Source: CAKZYD01 sp039814715 (GTDB lineage: Bacteria; Pseudomonadota; Alphaproteobacteria; Sphingomonadales; CAKZYD01). Taken from it: DNA of 64,000 nucleotides. The stretch is from positions 1 through 64,000 of the forward strand of contig JBCCAR010000012.1 in NCBI GenBank assembly GCA_039814715.1, written 5' to 3'. The first letter of the stretch is position 1. The number at the start of each line of letters is the position of its first letter. The notes beneath the pieces are model-generated. The model was not told the origin of the DNA, made no database searches, and saw only the letters and a program-made list of their open reading frames with translations. A program made the position numbers and the translations under genes. Below are positions 25,693-35,016 of this stretch, in pieces.

Positions 25693-26094
25693 TTGATAAA
25701 GATCGAATTTGAAGCGCTGCTAGATCAAGCCAATGCCAAAATCGAGACCTTGAGCGTACAAGGCGCCTTGGCAAAGCATGACAGCGCAAACGTCCAGTTT
25801 GTTGACCTGCGCGACATCCGCGAACTTGAGCGTGAAGGCATGATTGAGGGCGCTTATCACTGTCCGCGCGGCATGCTCGAATTCTGGGTTCACCCAGGCA
25901 GCCCCTATCACAAACCGATATTTGCAGACCCAGGCAAAACCTATGTTTTCTATTGCGCGTCGGGTTGGCGCTCGGCGCTATCAACGGCCACCTTAAAAGA
26001 TATAGGCATGGACAATGTCGCGCATATCGCAGGCGGCTTTACAGCTTGGCGCGATAACGGTGGACCGATCGCGCAAAAAAAGCCAAAGAGCTAG
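25693..26094 (+). CDS. rhodanese-like sulfurtransferase
   Basis: The 133-aa single-domain rhodanese transfers sulfane sulfur through a persulfide. The active-site loop is FYCASGWRSAL with the catalytic Cys; VDLRDIRELEREGMIEGAYH is the standard N-terminal motif. I choose TTG 25693 because GGAGG (25683-25687) is spaced five bases before it; ATG 25681, also in frame, contains that site and has none of its own. It follows the LytTR gene by 44 bases and precedes napG by 67, with TATAAT at 26100, so it may end one unit. Confidence 0.85.
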   Translation: MIKIEFEALLDQANAKIETLSVQGALAKHDSANVQFVDLRDIRELEREGMIEGAYHCPRGMLEFWVHPGSPYHKPIFADPGKTYVFYCASGWRSALSTATLKDIGMDNVAHIAGGFTAWRDNGGPIAQKKPKS

Positions 26095-26161
26095 AATTCT
26101 TATAATATTGTACAAGCGTCCTAGGTTTGCTACCCTGCAACAACTTTGAGGACACAGGTGA

Positions 26162-26818
26162 ATGCCGGACAACGTAAAGGGAGTGTCACGCCGAAAGGCC
26201 CTGCGCGCCGCAGAGGGCGTGGCTGGCGCTGTTGGCGCCTTTGGGCTCACCCTCGCTGGCTATATTAAGTCTGCGACAGCCAGAGCCTCTAGTGCCAGTC
26301 GCCCTCCTGGTGCATTGCCTGAAGAAGACTTCTTAAGTGCCTGCGTTCATTGCGGTTTATGTGTTCAAGACTGCCCGTACGACATTCTAAAACTGGCGAC
26401 GCTTGAGGAACCAGTCGCGACCGGAACGCCCTTTTTCATCGCGCGTGAAAAAGCGTGCGAGATGTGTGAAGACATTCCCTGCGTGAAAGCCTGCCCGACC
26501 GGCGCGCTCGACCATGACCTGGTCGATATCAAAAAAGCAGATATGGGGCTCGCCGCATTTTTAAGCCCAGAGATGTGCTACGCCGTCCAGGGTACGTCCT
26601 GCCGAGCCTGCTATGTCGCGTGCCCTGTAAGGGATGAAGCCATCACCATGCTGCCCTTGCGGAAGGGCAATCAAATGGTGTTTCAGCCCACAGTTCATTC
26701 CGCCGCTTGCACCGGGTGCGGGATGTGTGAGGAAGCCTGTATTACGCCACAAGCCTCCATCAAAGTTCTGCCACGGGCTCTCGCTAGCCACGATTCTGGC
26801 CTGTACATTCATGGCTGA
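26162..26818 (+). CDS. napG: NapG-like ferredoxin-type periplasmic protein
   Basis: The 218-aa MauM/NapG protein has a Tat-type leader (SRRKALRAAEGVAGAVGAFG) and cysteine motifs for four [4Fe-4S] clusters: CVHCGLCVQDCP (61-72), CEMCEDIPCVKACP (99-112), CYAVQGTSCRACYVACP (139-155) and CTGCGMCEEACI (183-194). With NapH it passes electrons from quinol to periplasmic reductases. It overlaps napH by 8 bp. No napA, napB, napC or napD lies in the window, so the electron acceptor is unknown. The call as NapG-type is firm; a nitrate role is not. Confidence 0.88.
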   Translation: MPDNVKGVSRRKALRAAEGVAGAVGAFGLTLAGYIKSATARASSASRPPGALPEEDFLSACVHCGLCVQDCPYDILKLATLEEPVATGTPFFIAREKACEMCEDIPCVKACPTGALDHDLVDIKKADMGLAAFLSPEMCYAVQGTSCRACYVACPVRDEAITMLPLRKGNQMVFQPTVHSAACTGCGMCEEACITPQASIKVLPRALASHDSGLYIHG

Positions 26819-27644
26819 GCCACGCAGCTGGCTAGCGCGCAATAAGTGGCTCATTGCGCGGCGCAGCGTTCAAGCGTCCATCATGGCGCTCTTTTTAATA
26901 GGGCCATATGTCGGCATCTGGGTGTTGCGCGGCAACCTCGCCTCTAGCACCTTGTTTGGCACAATCAGCCTGACCGACCCATTCATCGCGCTTCAGTCCT
27001 TCGCGGCCGGCCACACCTTAGAAAGCGCGGCCATCATTGGCGCGCTCACGGTTGCAGCATTCTATCTACTCTTTGGAGGGCGCAGCTTTTGCGCTTGGGT
27101 CTGCCCCATCAACCCTGTGACCGATGGCGCTGCCTTTCTGCGCCGCCGCTTTGATATCAAGTCGGGCTATAAAATACCCCGCCACATACGCTTAGCCCTT
27201 ATTCCAGCGCTCTTGCTCGTCTCCTATCTGGTCAGCGACATCGCTTTTGAAGCGATAAATCCTATCACTATGCTGCACCGCGGTCTCCTCTTCGGGCTCG
27301 GCGCAGGCTGGATACTGGTGGCGTTCGTGTTTGTATTTGATCTGTTTGTCGTCAAACATGGATGGTGCGGGCACATCTGTCCTGTGGGCGCCTTTTATGG
27401 CCTGCTGGGTAAAGCAAGTCCGCTAAAAGTCTCGGCAACATTCAGGTCTCAATGCACCGATTGCGGAGACTGCTTTCAGGTCTGTCCGGAACCGCACGTC
27501 ATAGCCCCAGCGCTCTATCCAAAAGACAAAGCCGATACACCTGTCATTGAAAACACCGATTGCATAAGTTGCGGCAAATGCATCGACATCTGTGACGACA
27601 CGGTTTTCACGTTCACCCACCGCTTTCAAAAGGTGGCTGACTAA
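26811..27644 (+). CDS. napH: NapH-like membrane quinol dehydrogenase
   Basis: The 277-aa protein has an N-terminal helix pair, CAWVCPINPVTDG and CGHICPVGAFYG (the two CxxxCP motifs of NapH/NosR/RdxA proteins), and two [4Fe-4S] ferredoxin motifs at the C-terminus: CTDCGDCFQVCP and CISCGKCIDICD. NapH oxidises ubiquinol and reduces NapG. The true start is ATG 26811, which overlaps the napG stop by 8 bp. The 3' end overlaps the convergent thiolase by 4 bp. The nap catalytic subunits are missing nearby, so this is an orphan GH module. Confidence 0.89.
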   Translation: MAEPRSWLARNKWLIARRSVQASIMALFLIGPYVGIWVLRGNLASSTLFGTISLTDPFIALQSFAAGHTLESAAIIGALTVAAFYLLFGGRSFCAWVCPINPVTDGAAFLRRRFDIKSGYKIPRHIRLALIPALLLVSYLVSDIAFEAINPITMLHRGLLFGLGAGWILVAFVFVFDLFVVKHGWCGHICPVGAFYGLLGKASPLKVSATFRSQCTDCGDCFQVCPEPHVIAPALYPKDKADTPVIENTDCISCGKCIDICDDTVFTFTHRFQKVAD

Positions 27645-28822
27645 ACCCGCTCAATCGCCACCGCGGTCCCTTCGCCGCCGCCGATGCACAAAGACGCGAT
27701 GCCTGTTGTTTTATCTTCCTTCTCCAGCGCATGCAGCAACGTGACCAACACCCGCGCGCCTGATGCCCCAATCGGATGGCCCAGAGCGCAGGCCCCGCCG
27801 TGAATGTTTACCCGGGCATGATCCATACCAATTTCCGCCATCGCTGCCATGGGCACGACAGCGAAGGCTTCGTTCACTTCCCAAAGGTCCACATCGCTGA
27901 CTTGCCACCCAAGCCGGTCCATGAGGCTTCGCATGGCTGGCACAGGGGCCGTAGAAAACCAAGACGGTGCCTGCGCATGGACGCTATGGCCCAAGATACG
28001 TGCCTTTATCGGTTTACCCTGCGCCCGCGCATCGCTTTCGCGCATCAGCACGAGAGCCGCAGCTCCATCGGAAATCGACGATGCATTGGCCGCCGTCACG
28101 GTTCCATCTTTTTTAAACGCGGGCTTTAGGTGCGGGATTTTATCTGGCCGGGCAGCACCAGGTTGCTCATCAATCGCAACCACCATGCTGCCCTTTCGGC
28201 CAGGTACGTCCACAGCGGTGATTTCAGCGTCAAAACCGCCGCTTTCTTGAGCCGCCTTTGCGCGTGATAGCGAGGTTAGCGCGTAGTCGTCCTGCGCTTC
28301 GCGCGTGAATTGGTATTTCTCCGCGCAGTCTTCAGCGAAACTGCCCATCAGGCGGCCTGTCTCATAGGCATCTTCCAGCCCGTCCAAGAACATATGATCC
28401 TTCACTTCCGCATGGCCCAATCGCGCGCCGCCGCGCATCTTTGGCAAAAGATAAGGCGCGTTGGTCATGCTCTCCATGCCGCCCGCAACCACGCCATTGC
28501 CGTTGCCAGCTTTGAGTTGATCATACGCCATCATGACAGCTTGCATGCCTGATCCGCACATCTTGTTGAGCGTCACAGCGGGCACATCTTCGCCCAAACC
28601 GGATGCAAAACCGGCTTGGCGGGCCGGCGCCTGGCCTTGGCCTGCTGGCAGGACGCAGCCCATCAGAACAGTGTCGATCGCATCTGGCTCGACGCTGCCT
28701 CGCTGCAGGGCTGCTTTGATTGCTGCGCCCCCTAAGGCACTGGCCGTCAAAGCTTGCAAATGTCCCTGCATGCCGCCCATGGGGGTGCGCGCGCTGCTCA
28801 CAATCACAATCGGGTCGTTCAT
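27641..28822 (-). CDS. acetyl-CoA C-acyltransferase (thiolase)
   Basis: The 393-aa thiolase splits 3-ketoacyl-CoA, or condenses two acetyl-CoA. It has the nucleophile Cys in LNKMCGSGMQAVMMAYDQ, the His in NEAFAVV, and the C-terminal GGACALGHPIGASGARV and CIGGGEGTA. GGMESMTNAPYLL is the substrate loop motif common in acetoacetyl-CoA thiolases (PhaA/AtoB). It stands alone, convergent with napH. Acetoacetate made by the HMG-CoA lyase at 42588 could feed such an enzyme, but they are 14 kb apart. Confidence 0.93.
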   Translation of the reverse strand: MNDPIVIVSSARTPMGGMQGHLQALTASALGGAAIKAALQRGSVEPDAIDTVLMGCVLPAGQGQAPARQAGFASGLGEDVPAVTLNKMCGSGMQAVMMAYDQLKAGNGNGVVAGGMESMTNAPYLLPKMRGGARLGHAEVKDHMFLDGLEDAYETGRLMGSFAEDCAEKYQFTREAQDDYALTSLSRAKAAQESGGFDAEITAVDVPGRKGSMVVAIDEQPGAARPDKIPHLKPAFKKDGTVTAANASSISDGAAALVLMRESDARAQGKPIKARILGHSVHAQAPSWFSTAPVPAMRSLMDRLGWQVSDVDLWEVNEAFAVVPMAAMAEIGMDHARVNIHGGACALGHPIGASGARVLVTLLHALEKEDKTTGIASLCIGGGEGTAVAIERV

Positions 28823-28903
28823 AATTCAGTCCTAGCGTTTGATGCTGCTGTATGGAGGTGTTTATACGCCAAAACACGGAAAAGCACCTTGATACCACGC
28901 GCA

Positions 28904-29791
28904 CTAACGCTTGCGCGCTGCGCGCACCGTGAAAAGACAAATGCCTATGGCGACAATCCCAGCCCCAACAATCGCAGTCGCAGCAAGCGCTTCGCCAAAA
29001 ATAAGCGTGCCAAACAAAGCGCCAAAACCAGCGATCACAAACCCGCCTTGGCTCACATAAACAGGGCCGGCGCGGCGCTGGAGGTAGAAGAAAACGCTGT
29101 ATCCAATACCGGCAGCAGCAATGCATCCAAGAATTAAGGCGCCATCGCGGCCGCTAATCGGCGGAAAAGCAAAAGCGCCGCCCAGCAGCGGCGCGAGCGC
29201 AAACCCCATCAGCCCGGTTGCAAGCAATATGGCTGCGGTGAACATCAAAATCGGGATGCCACTGGGCCAGTATTTTGATCGATAGATGTTGCCGCCCGCC
29301 TGAGCCACCGGCGCCAAAAGTGCAACGCCCAACCAGTATTTTGAGGCGCCTGGCAAAAGCCCTTGCCCCCAAAAGAGCAATGCACCGCCTAAAACGCCTA
29401 AAAGGATGGCGACCACACCAGATGTATCAAGCTTTTCCATGCTGAACGCCAGCGCAAAGACGAAGGTAAGCAGCGGCGGGAAGAGATAAGTGACCGACGT
29501 CATCGCCGCGCCCAGATGCGGCGCAACCAGGAAAGCAATGGCCTGGGGAAAGGCAATCCCGCACGCCGCTGACAGGATGAAAAAAGGCAAGTGCTTCAGC
29601 ACGGCCCGGCCCGATTGTCCAAGCGCAGCCGATACGCAAAATACCAATCCAGCAGCGACTATGTTTTGGACGCCCATGAGCATGAGCGGTGACCAACCTG
29701 CCTCCCCCACAAGAACCTTCCCAGCGGAGATAACACTCGCGACAGATACGCCAAAAATGAGCAAACAGCCTATGGCAGCGACTGGCGGCAT
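28904..29791 (-). CDS. EamA/DMT-family transporter
   Basis: The 295-aa membrane protein has about ten hydrophobic helices in two EamA repeats, with YLFPPLLTFVFALAFSMEKL ending the first half and PVYVSQGGFVIAGFGALFGT in the second. DMT exporters move metabolites or amino acids, and the substrate cannot be read. ATG 29791 is the start. It is 81 bases downstream of the thiolase start codon on the same strand, so the two could share a transcript. Confidence 0.87.
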   Translation of the reverse strand: MPPVAAIGCLLIFGVSVASVISAGKVLVGEAGWSPLMLMGVQNIVAAGLVFCVSAALGQSGRAVLKHLPFFILSAACGIAFPQAIAFLVAPHLGAAMTSVTYLFPPLLTFVFALAFSMEKLDTSGVVAILLGVLGGALLFWGQGLLPGASKYWLGVALLAPVAQAGGNIYRSKYWPSGIPILMFTAAILLATGLMGFALAPLLGGAFAFPPISGRDGALILGCIAAAGIGYSVFFYLQRRAGPVYVSQGGFVIAGFGALFGTLIFGEALAATAIVGAGIVAIGICLFTVRAARKR

Positions 29792-30101
29792 AGATCATCG
29801 CTCAAAGAGGCAAAAAGAGACTGGGCACACATGAAGGCGCGTTAGTACCATGCGCCTGGGCTTTGCGTGAGGGGAAACTGTCTGAACTGAGAACGCAAGG
29901 TTCATAACGTCACCGCCACGAGGCTACAGGTCAGACGCTTGGCCATAACATCTGCACTGTATCGGCCATCGCCTGCGGCGCCATCAAAACGGCTGATCAA
30001 TCTAAAATTCTGTTTTTTAGAACAATAAACAGCAAACAATATATTTTTTCCTCGCACCTTTGCACTCTATGTGCCTCTCAACACAATGGTGGAGAGATTT
30101 C
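29792..30101 (+). promoter_or_regulatory. dabB promoter with LysR-type operator
   Basis: The 310-base gap is AT-rich near dabB. TTCT-N7-AGAA (30008-30022) is a T-N11-A type inverted repeat, and the 13-mer ATTCTGTTTTTTA within it (30007-30019) recurs at 35065-35077 before the lysR gene. TATATT (30040-30045) would be the -10 with a poor -35 overlapping the repeat, as expected for an activated promoter. The ribosome binding site is GGTGGAGAG just before GTG 30102. Confidence 0.6.
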
Positions 30102-31670
30102 GTGCTGACACACGTCCTTGTTGCAATCGTTCCTTTAATTTTAATAGCCAGCGGCGTTATGGGCGTGCGCTCAAGCATGCGTCGTTCTGATATTCCAGGC
30201 TACGCGGCCAATGCCGGGCTTGGGGCGGCTTTTGCAGCACTTTTAGCGACGCTTGCCTTTGCGCTTGGCCAACCTGAGCCAAATGCTGTCGCTGGCAGTA
30301 GCGGACTACGCGCCATTATTCAGGTCGACATTGTGAGCATATCGATGCTGCTTTTGGTCAATTTTGTAGGTGCAATTGTGCTGCGATACGCGCGCACTTA
30401 CTTGGATGGTGAAGCGCGGCAAGACAGCTTCATGGGCTGGGTCAGCCTCACCCTTGCGTCAGTGAGCATCCTTGTAGTGTCCGCTAATTTGATTGTCTTC
30501 GTCATCGCTTGGATTGCCACCAGCGTCTTTCTGCATCAATTGCTACTGTTTTATCCCCAGCGCATTGCTGCGCGGCGCGCTGCCTTTAAGAAATTTGTCT
30601 TCGCGCGCGCGGGGGATGCAGCGCTCATAGGCGCCGCCGTTTTGCTATGGTCGACCTACAACACCATAGATATCTCCACGATCAATGCGGCTGCGCGTCT
30701 CGGCGAAGCTGACACAAAAATCACTATCGCAGCGATTTTGTTTGCCCTTGCAGCAATTTTAAAGTCGGCACAATTCCCCACCCATAGCTGGCTGACCGAG
30801 ATTATGGATACGCCCACGCCGACCTCTGCACTACTGCATGCCGGCGTCGTCAATGGTGGCGGGTTTTTGCTCATCCGCTTTGCCGATGTTCTGTTGCTCT
30901 CGCCTGGAACCATGGCGTTTATTGCTATGATCGGCGGCTTTACAGCGCTGTTCGGATCGGTAGTGATGCTAACGCAGCCCGCTGTGAAAACGTCTCTGGC
31001 TTGGTCGACGGTGGCGCAGATGGGCTTTTTGATCATGCAATGCGGGCTTGCACTGTTCCCTCTCGCCTTGCTGCACATCATCGCGCACTCTCTTTACAAG
31101 GCACATGCCTTTCTAGCCTCTGGCGGTGCAGTCCAGCGCATTGCCAATACACGCCGCCCCGGCCCTGTCGCGATTGCAAACCTGCGCACAGTCACGCTTT
31201 CATTTCTCTTAGCGATCACGATTTATGGCCTGCTGGCATTTGGGTTTGGCTTAACGAAAGAAGCGCCGCAATCCATTGCTTTAGGCGCCATCTTAATCTT
31301 CGGTATCGCCTATCTGCTGACGCAGGGCTTAGCGGAAGAAGCGCCCAAACCCCTAACGCGCCGACTGGTGGCCTACTCGATTGCTGCCTCGCTCAGTTAT
31401 GTGCTGCTGCACAAAGGCGCTATATGGCTGACCCACGACGTCCTCCCGATAACACCGGCACCTGGCGCGCTGGAATGGGTGCTGATGATCATGGCTGTTC
31501 TCAGCTTCGCCTTTGTAGCCTTTGCGCAGGCCATGTTCCCGCTCTGGGCCTATCACCCTGCCGCTGCTGGAATGCGCGTTCATGTGTCCAATGGCCTTTA
31601 TGTAAACGCCCTGCTCGACCGCATCATGAAAAGCTGGCGGTCCTCCTCCAAATCCATCACGCAGCAATAG
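30102..31670 (+). CDS. dabB: DabB, membrane subunit of DAB inorganic-carbon uptake complex
   Basis: The 522-aa protein is a NuoL/Mrp-type proton-conducting membrane protein with about 13 helices and the conserved TPTPTSALLHAGVVNGGGFLL plus KSAQFPTHSWL (the antiporter Lys/His elements). Next to DabA it forms the DAB complex, which uses proton flux to drive CO2-to-bicarbonate conversion. The start is set at GTG 30102 behind GGTGGAGAG; ATG 30069 is in frame but has no ribosome binding site. dabA follows 9 bases after the stop. Confidence 0.92.
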   Translation: MLTHVLVAIVPLILIASGVMGVRSSMRRSDIPGYAANAGLGAAFAALLATLAFALGQPEPNAVAGSSGLRAIIQVDIVSISMLLLVNFVGAIVLRYARTYLDGEARQDSFMGWVSLTLASVSILVVSANLIVFVIAWIATSVFLHQLLLFYPQRIAARRAAFKKFVFARAGDAALIGAAVLLWSTYNTIDISTINAAARLGEADTKITIAAILFALAAILKSAQFPTHSWLTEIMDTPTPTSALLHAGVVNGGGFLLIRFADVLLLSPGTMAFIAMIGGFTALFGSVVMLTQPAVKTSLAWSTVAQMGFLIMQCGLALFPLALLHIIAHSLYKAHAFLASGGAVQRIANTRRPGPVAIANLRTVTLSFLLAITIYGLLAFGFGLTKEAPQSIALGAILIFGIAYLLTQGLAEEAPKPLTRRLVAYSIAASLSYVLLHKGAIWLTHDVLPITPAPGALEWVLMIMAVLSFAFVAFAQAMFPLWAYHPAAAGMRVHVSNGLYVNALLDRIMKSWRSSSKSITQQ

Positions 31671-31679
31671 GATCGCGTC

Positions 31680-34133
31680 ATGACAAACACAAAACCTTAT
31701 ACCAAGGCGCAATCAACCACCCTGCTGCGCTTGGCAAATGAAGCTGGTCAAGCAATCCCACCAGCATGGCCGCTGGCGGCGACGGTTGCTGTCAATCCGT
31801 TCTTAGGACAAGCGCAGGAGCCATTGGCGACAGCCTCGGCTCGGCTGGCGCGCGCCACGGGCGAGACGGCAACAATGGATCGAAGTTGGTACCTTAAGAA
31901 ATTGACGTCTGGCGCTGTTACCGACAGCGATATCCAAGCCGCAATTGCCGCAACGCCCGTCAGTAACAAGGAATTCAGCGTTGAAGAGGTGAAGAGAAGC
32001 CTCGCTGAGACAATTCCTCAAGAAACTGCCGTCCCAACGGTTGCAGACCTGGCTGCGCATGTTTCTGGCATTGACTGGCCCGCAATCATTGCCGAGCGTA
32101 TTACAGCTTGGGCAGGGTCGTTTTTTGATGAAGGTCAGGCCTTTTGGTCTGTTCCAAGCAACAAAAGTGTCTACGCCAGCTGGCGATCCTATGCGATCCA
32201 TGATCTCACATCAGAGATTTTGGGTCTTGATGGGTTTGCAACCCATATGCTCGAGGCACCTGACCAAGCGCGCGACATGATTTTAAGGTCTAGCCACGCA
32301 CTCGGCATAAGGCAAAACGAAGCCAGCAGCTATTACCACCAACTCCTCATGATGCTTGGCGGCTGGGGACAATATGGCCGCTACCAGCTCTGGCAAGCCA
32401 ACTTAAGCGGCGGCGAGGACGACATCATGCTTGATCTGCTCGCTATCCGCATCGCTTGGGAGAACGCCCTTTTAGCCCAATATGAAAGCGAGATCAGCGC
32501 CTCTTGGGAAGACGCGCGCACGCGCCATAGCGCGAAGCTCACGCCATCAAAGGACCAAGAGGTTGAGGCGATTATCCAAGAAGCCTGCGAGCGCGCAGAA
32601 CAGCGCCGACTGTCGGCGCTCATTGGCCACGCACCTGCAGATAAGAACGAGAAAAATGATCGCCCTAACCTACAATTAGCGCTCTGCATTGATGTTCGCT
32701 CCGAAGTCTACCGGCGCGCCATTGAAAGTCTTGACCCAGGCATTGAAACCCTTGGATTTGCTGGTTTCTTTGGGCTCACGCTGTCGCATAAACGCTTTGC
32801 TTCAGATGTCGAAGAACTGCGCTTGCCCGTGCTGCTCAACCCAGCCCTCTCCTCTGTATCTGGGTCATCCTCAGACACCGATAACGATAACGCAGAGCGC
32901 TACAAAGAGCGCGCAACGCGGGCTTGGGGCCGGTTTAAACTGGCTGCCGTCTCCACCTTTGCATTCGTGGAGTCTGCTAGCCCGATCTACTTGCCCAAGC
33001 TCATTCGCGATGCCTTTGCGCTAAAATCTGACGAGCCGATCAAAGACCCAGCCCCGCAGCTTGTTGACGCCCTACCCGAGAAAGATGCGATTGATGCGGC
33101 TGAGACAATCTTGCGCGCCATGTCTCTGACAGACAATTTTGGCCGCTTGGTGGTTCTCGCTGGGCATGGCGCGACAGTAGAAAATAACCCGCATGAAAGC
33201 GCCCTCCAATGCGGTGCGTGCGGCGGGTATTCCGGGGAAGCCAATGCCCGATTGTTGGCGCAGCTGCTCAACAATAAAGATGTTCGCAGCGCCTTGGTAG
33301 AGCGTGGGATTACAGTGCCTAGCGATACGCTGTTCTTAGGCGCACTGCACAACACAACCAACGACAGTGTGCAGATTTTTCAAGATGGACACGCCGCCCC
33401 TCAAGACGGCGCCGCCATTCGCCAAGCCCAGGCGTGGTTTGATCAAGCTGGCAAGCTCACAAGAACGGAACGCTCATTCCGGTTTCCTGGCACCCATAGC
33501 GACGATGACGTGCGTGCGCGCAGCCACGACTGGGCCCAAGTGCGCCCAGAATGGGGCTTGGCAGGGTGCAGCGCCTTTATTGCAGCACCGCGCGAGCGCA
33601 CTGCGGGCAGTGATTTCAGCGGCCGCAGCTTTCTGCACAATTACAATTGGAGAGACGACAAAGACTTTTCCGTTCTTGAGCTGATCATGACGGCGCCCGT
33701 TGTCGTTGGCAGCTGGATTAGCTTGCAGTATTTCGGGTCTGTCACTGCGCCAGACATCTTTGGCGCTGGCAACAAACTGCTTCACAACGTCATGGGCGGC
33801 ATTGGTGTGCTGGAAGGCAACACCGGGCCAATGCGCGCTGGCCTGCCTTGGCAATCTGTGCACGACGGCGAGACCCTGATGCATGATCCGCTGCGTTTGA
33901 CGGTTTGCATTGAAGCGCCGTGTGAAGCGATGACCGATATTTTAGAGCGCCACGAGAGTGTGCGCGCACTCTTTGACAACCGCTGGCTCCATTTGATTGC
34001 GCTCAATGAGAGCGGACAGATGGCCTCGCGCTATGTTGGCGACCTGGAGTGGGAACCCTTTGCCACGCATGATGAGCCGGGCGATGGTGATGATGGCGGC
34101 AGTGAGGAGAAAGACCTCATAGCTACGCCTTAG
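31680..34133 (+). CDS. dabA: DabA, zinc-containing subunit of DAB inorganic-carbon uptake complex
   Basis: The 817-aa DUF2309 protein resembles beta-carbonic anhydrase in its metal site. The four residues known in Halothiobacillus DabA are present by eye: Cys336 and Asp338 in ALCIDVRSEVYRR, His496 in LAGHGATVENN, and Cys511 in LQCGACGG. It works with DabB to trap bicarbonate in the cytoplasm. ATG 31680 follows the dabB stop by 9 bases; the end overlaps the convergent LysR gene by 11 bp. No carboxysome or RuBisCO gene lies in the window, so the role may be CO2 supply for anaplerosis. Confidence 0.93.
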   Translation: MTNTKPYTKAQSTTLLRLANEAGQAIPPAWPLAATVAVNPFLGQAQEPLATASARLARATGETATMDRSWYLKKLTSGAVTDSDIQAAIAATPVSNKEFSVEEVKRSLAETIPQETAVPTVADLAAHVSGIDWPAIIAERITAWAGSFFDEGQAFWSVPSNKSVYASWRSYAIHDLTSEILGLDGFATHMLEAPDQARDMILRSSHALGIRQNEASSYYHQLLMMLGGWGQYGRYQLWQANLSGGEDDIMLDLLAIRIAWENALLAQYESEISASWEDARTRHSAKLTPSKDQEVEAIIQEACERAEQRRLSALIGHAPADKNEKNDRPNLQLALCIDVRSEVYRRAIESLDPGIETLGFAGFFGLTLSHKRFASDVEELRLPVLLNPALSSVSGSSSDTDNDNAERYKERATRAWGRFKLAAVSTFAFVESASPIYLPKLIRDAFALKSDEPIKDPAPQLVDALPEKDAIDAAETILRAMSLTDNFGRLVVLAGHGATVENNPHESALQCGACGGYSGEANARLLAQLLNNKDVRSALVERGITVPSDTLFLGALHNTTNDSVQIFQDGHAAPQDGAAIRQAQAWFDQAGKLTRTERSFRFPGTHSDDDVRARSHDWAQVRPEWGLAGCSAFIAAPRERTAGSDFSGRSFLHNYNWRDDKDFSVLELIMTAPVVVGSWISLQYFGSVTAPDIFGAGNKLLHNVMGGIGVLEGNTGPMRAGLPWQSVHDGETLMHDPLRLTVCIEAPCEAMTDILERHESVRALFDNRWLHLIALNESGQMASRYVGDLEWEPFATHDEPGDGDDGGSEEKDLIATP

Positions 34134-35016
34134 CGTCAGGCGGGGCCGCCGTCTCGATCAAGCGTTTCACTGCTGGATTGGGAAAGCGCCGATTGCGGGT
34201 AATCGCATAAAAGCGCTCTGTCAGCGTTGGCACCGGCATGTATTCTTTCAATTGGCCCGCCGCCAATTCATCGCGCACAACAATTGGCGGCAACACGGCG
34301 AGCCCAGCGCCAGAGCGGGTTAACAGGCGAAGCATCGCCATATCGTCAGCTTCTAAAACAGCGTGTATGGTCAAATCCATAGACTCTATCAGCGCGTCAA
34401 AATCTGAACGCACACCGCTATCATCTGCTGGCAGAATAAGCGGATTTTGCGTCACCATTTCAGCAAATGTGGCACCGACATACTTGCTATCACGAAGCCC
34501 AATGAGGCTGACGGGCTGCTCATCAACAGCTGTCGCAAACCAATTAGAGTTGGCCGGCCGGGGCGGCAAGGTGTTGGTCAAAATCACATCTAAGTCGTGC
34601 GTTTCAATCTCAGCCAGAAGGTCTTGCAGGCGCCCGGTTCGGACTGTCAAATGGACATCTGGATCGTTTAAAATTGGCGCGAGAAACTTGATTTGAAAGT
34701 TACGCGACAAGTTCATATTGGCCCCAATACGCACTGTTCGGCGCTGCTTGGCCGATGTACCGCGCAAGCTTGCAACCAGTTCATCGCCAAGCGCGAAAAT
34801 CGCGTCAGCATGATCAAGCGCAATATGGCCTGCCTCGGTTAGGTAGAGCTTGCGCCCCTTGCGCTCAAATAACTGGTGTTTAAACTGCTGCTCTAGCGTT
34901 TGTATCTGTGTTGACAAGGCTGACTGCGACACGTTCAGTCGCTTTGCAGCGCGTGTCAAATTGCCTTCATGAGCAACGGCCCAGAAATACCGCAAGTGCT
35001 TGTAGTTTGTTTGCAT
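34123..35016 (-). CDS. LysR-family regulator, likely regulator of dabBA
   Basis: The 297-aa regulator has an N-terminal winged HTH (NYKHLRYFWAVAHEGNLTRA, LNVSQSALSTQIQTLEQQ) and a LysR effector-binding domain with VLPPIVVRDELAAGQL. The HTH resembles the NhaR-like branch. The start is ATG 35016 behind AGAAGG. It converges on dabA with an 11-bp overlap. The 13-mer ATTCTGTTTTTTA occurs both upstream of this gene and upstream of dabB, which suggests that it controls dabBA and itself. The inducer is unknown. Confidence 0.9.
   Translation of the reverse strand: MQTNYKHLRYFWAVAHEGNLTRAAKRLNVSQSALSTQIQTLEQQFKHQLFERKGRKLYLTEAGHIALDHADAIFALGDELVASLRGTSAKQRRTVRIGANMNLSRNFQIKFLAPILNDPDVHLTVRTGRLQDLLAEIETHDLDVILTNTLPPRPANSNWFATAVDEQPVSLIGLRDSKYVGATFAEMVTQNPLILPADDSGVRSDFDALIESMDLTIHAVLEADDMAMLRLLTRSGAGLAVLPPIVVRDELAAGQLKEYMPVPTLTERFYAITRNRRFPNPAVKRLIETAAPPDAKA

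Noticed and set aside
26108..26125. TTGTACAA upstream of napG considered as an FNR/NNR box
   Set aside because: It does not match TTGAT-N4-ATCAA; it is an 8-bp palindrome downstream of a TATAAT-like element without further support.
26162..27644. Calling the napGH pair part of a periplasmic nitrate reductase operon
   Set aside because: No napA, napB, napC or napD sequence is found on either side; only the electron-transfer pair is supported.
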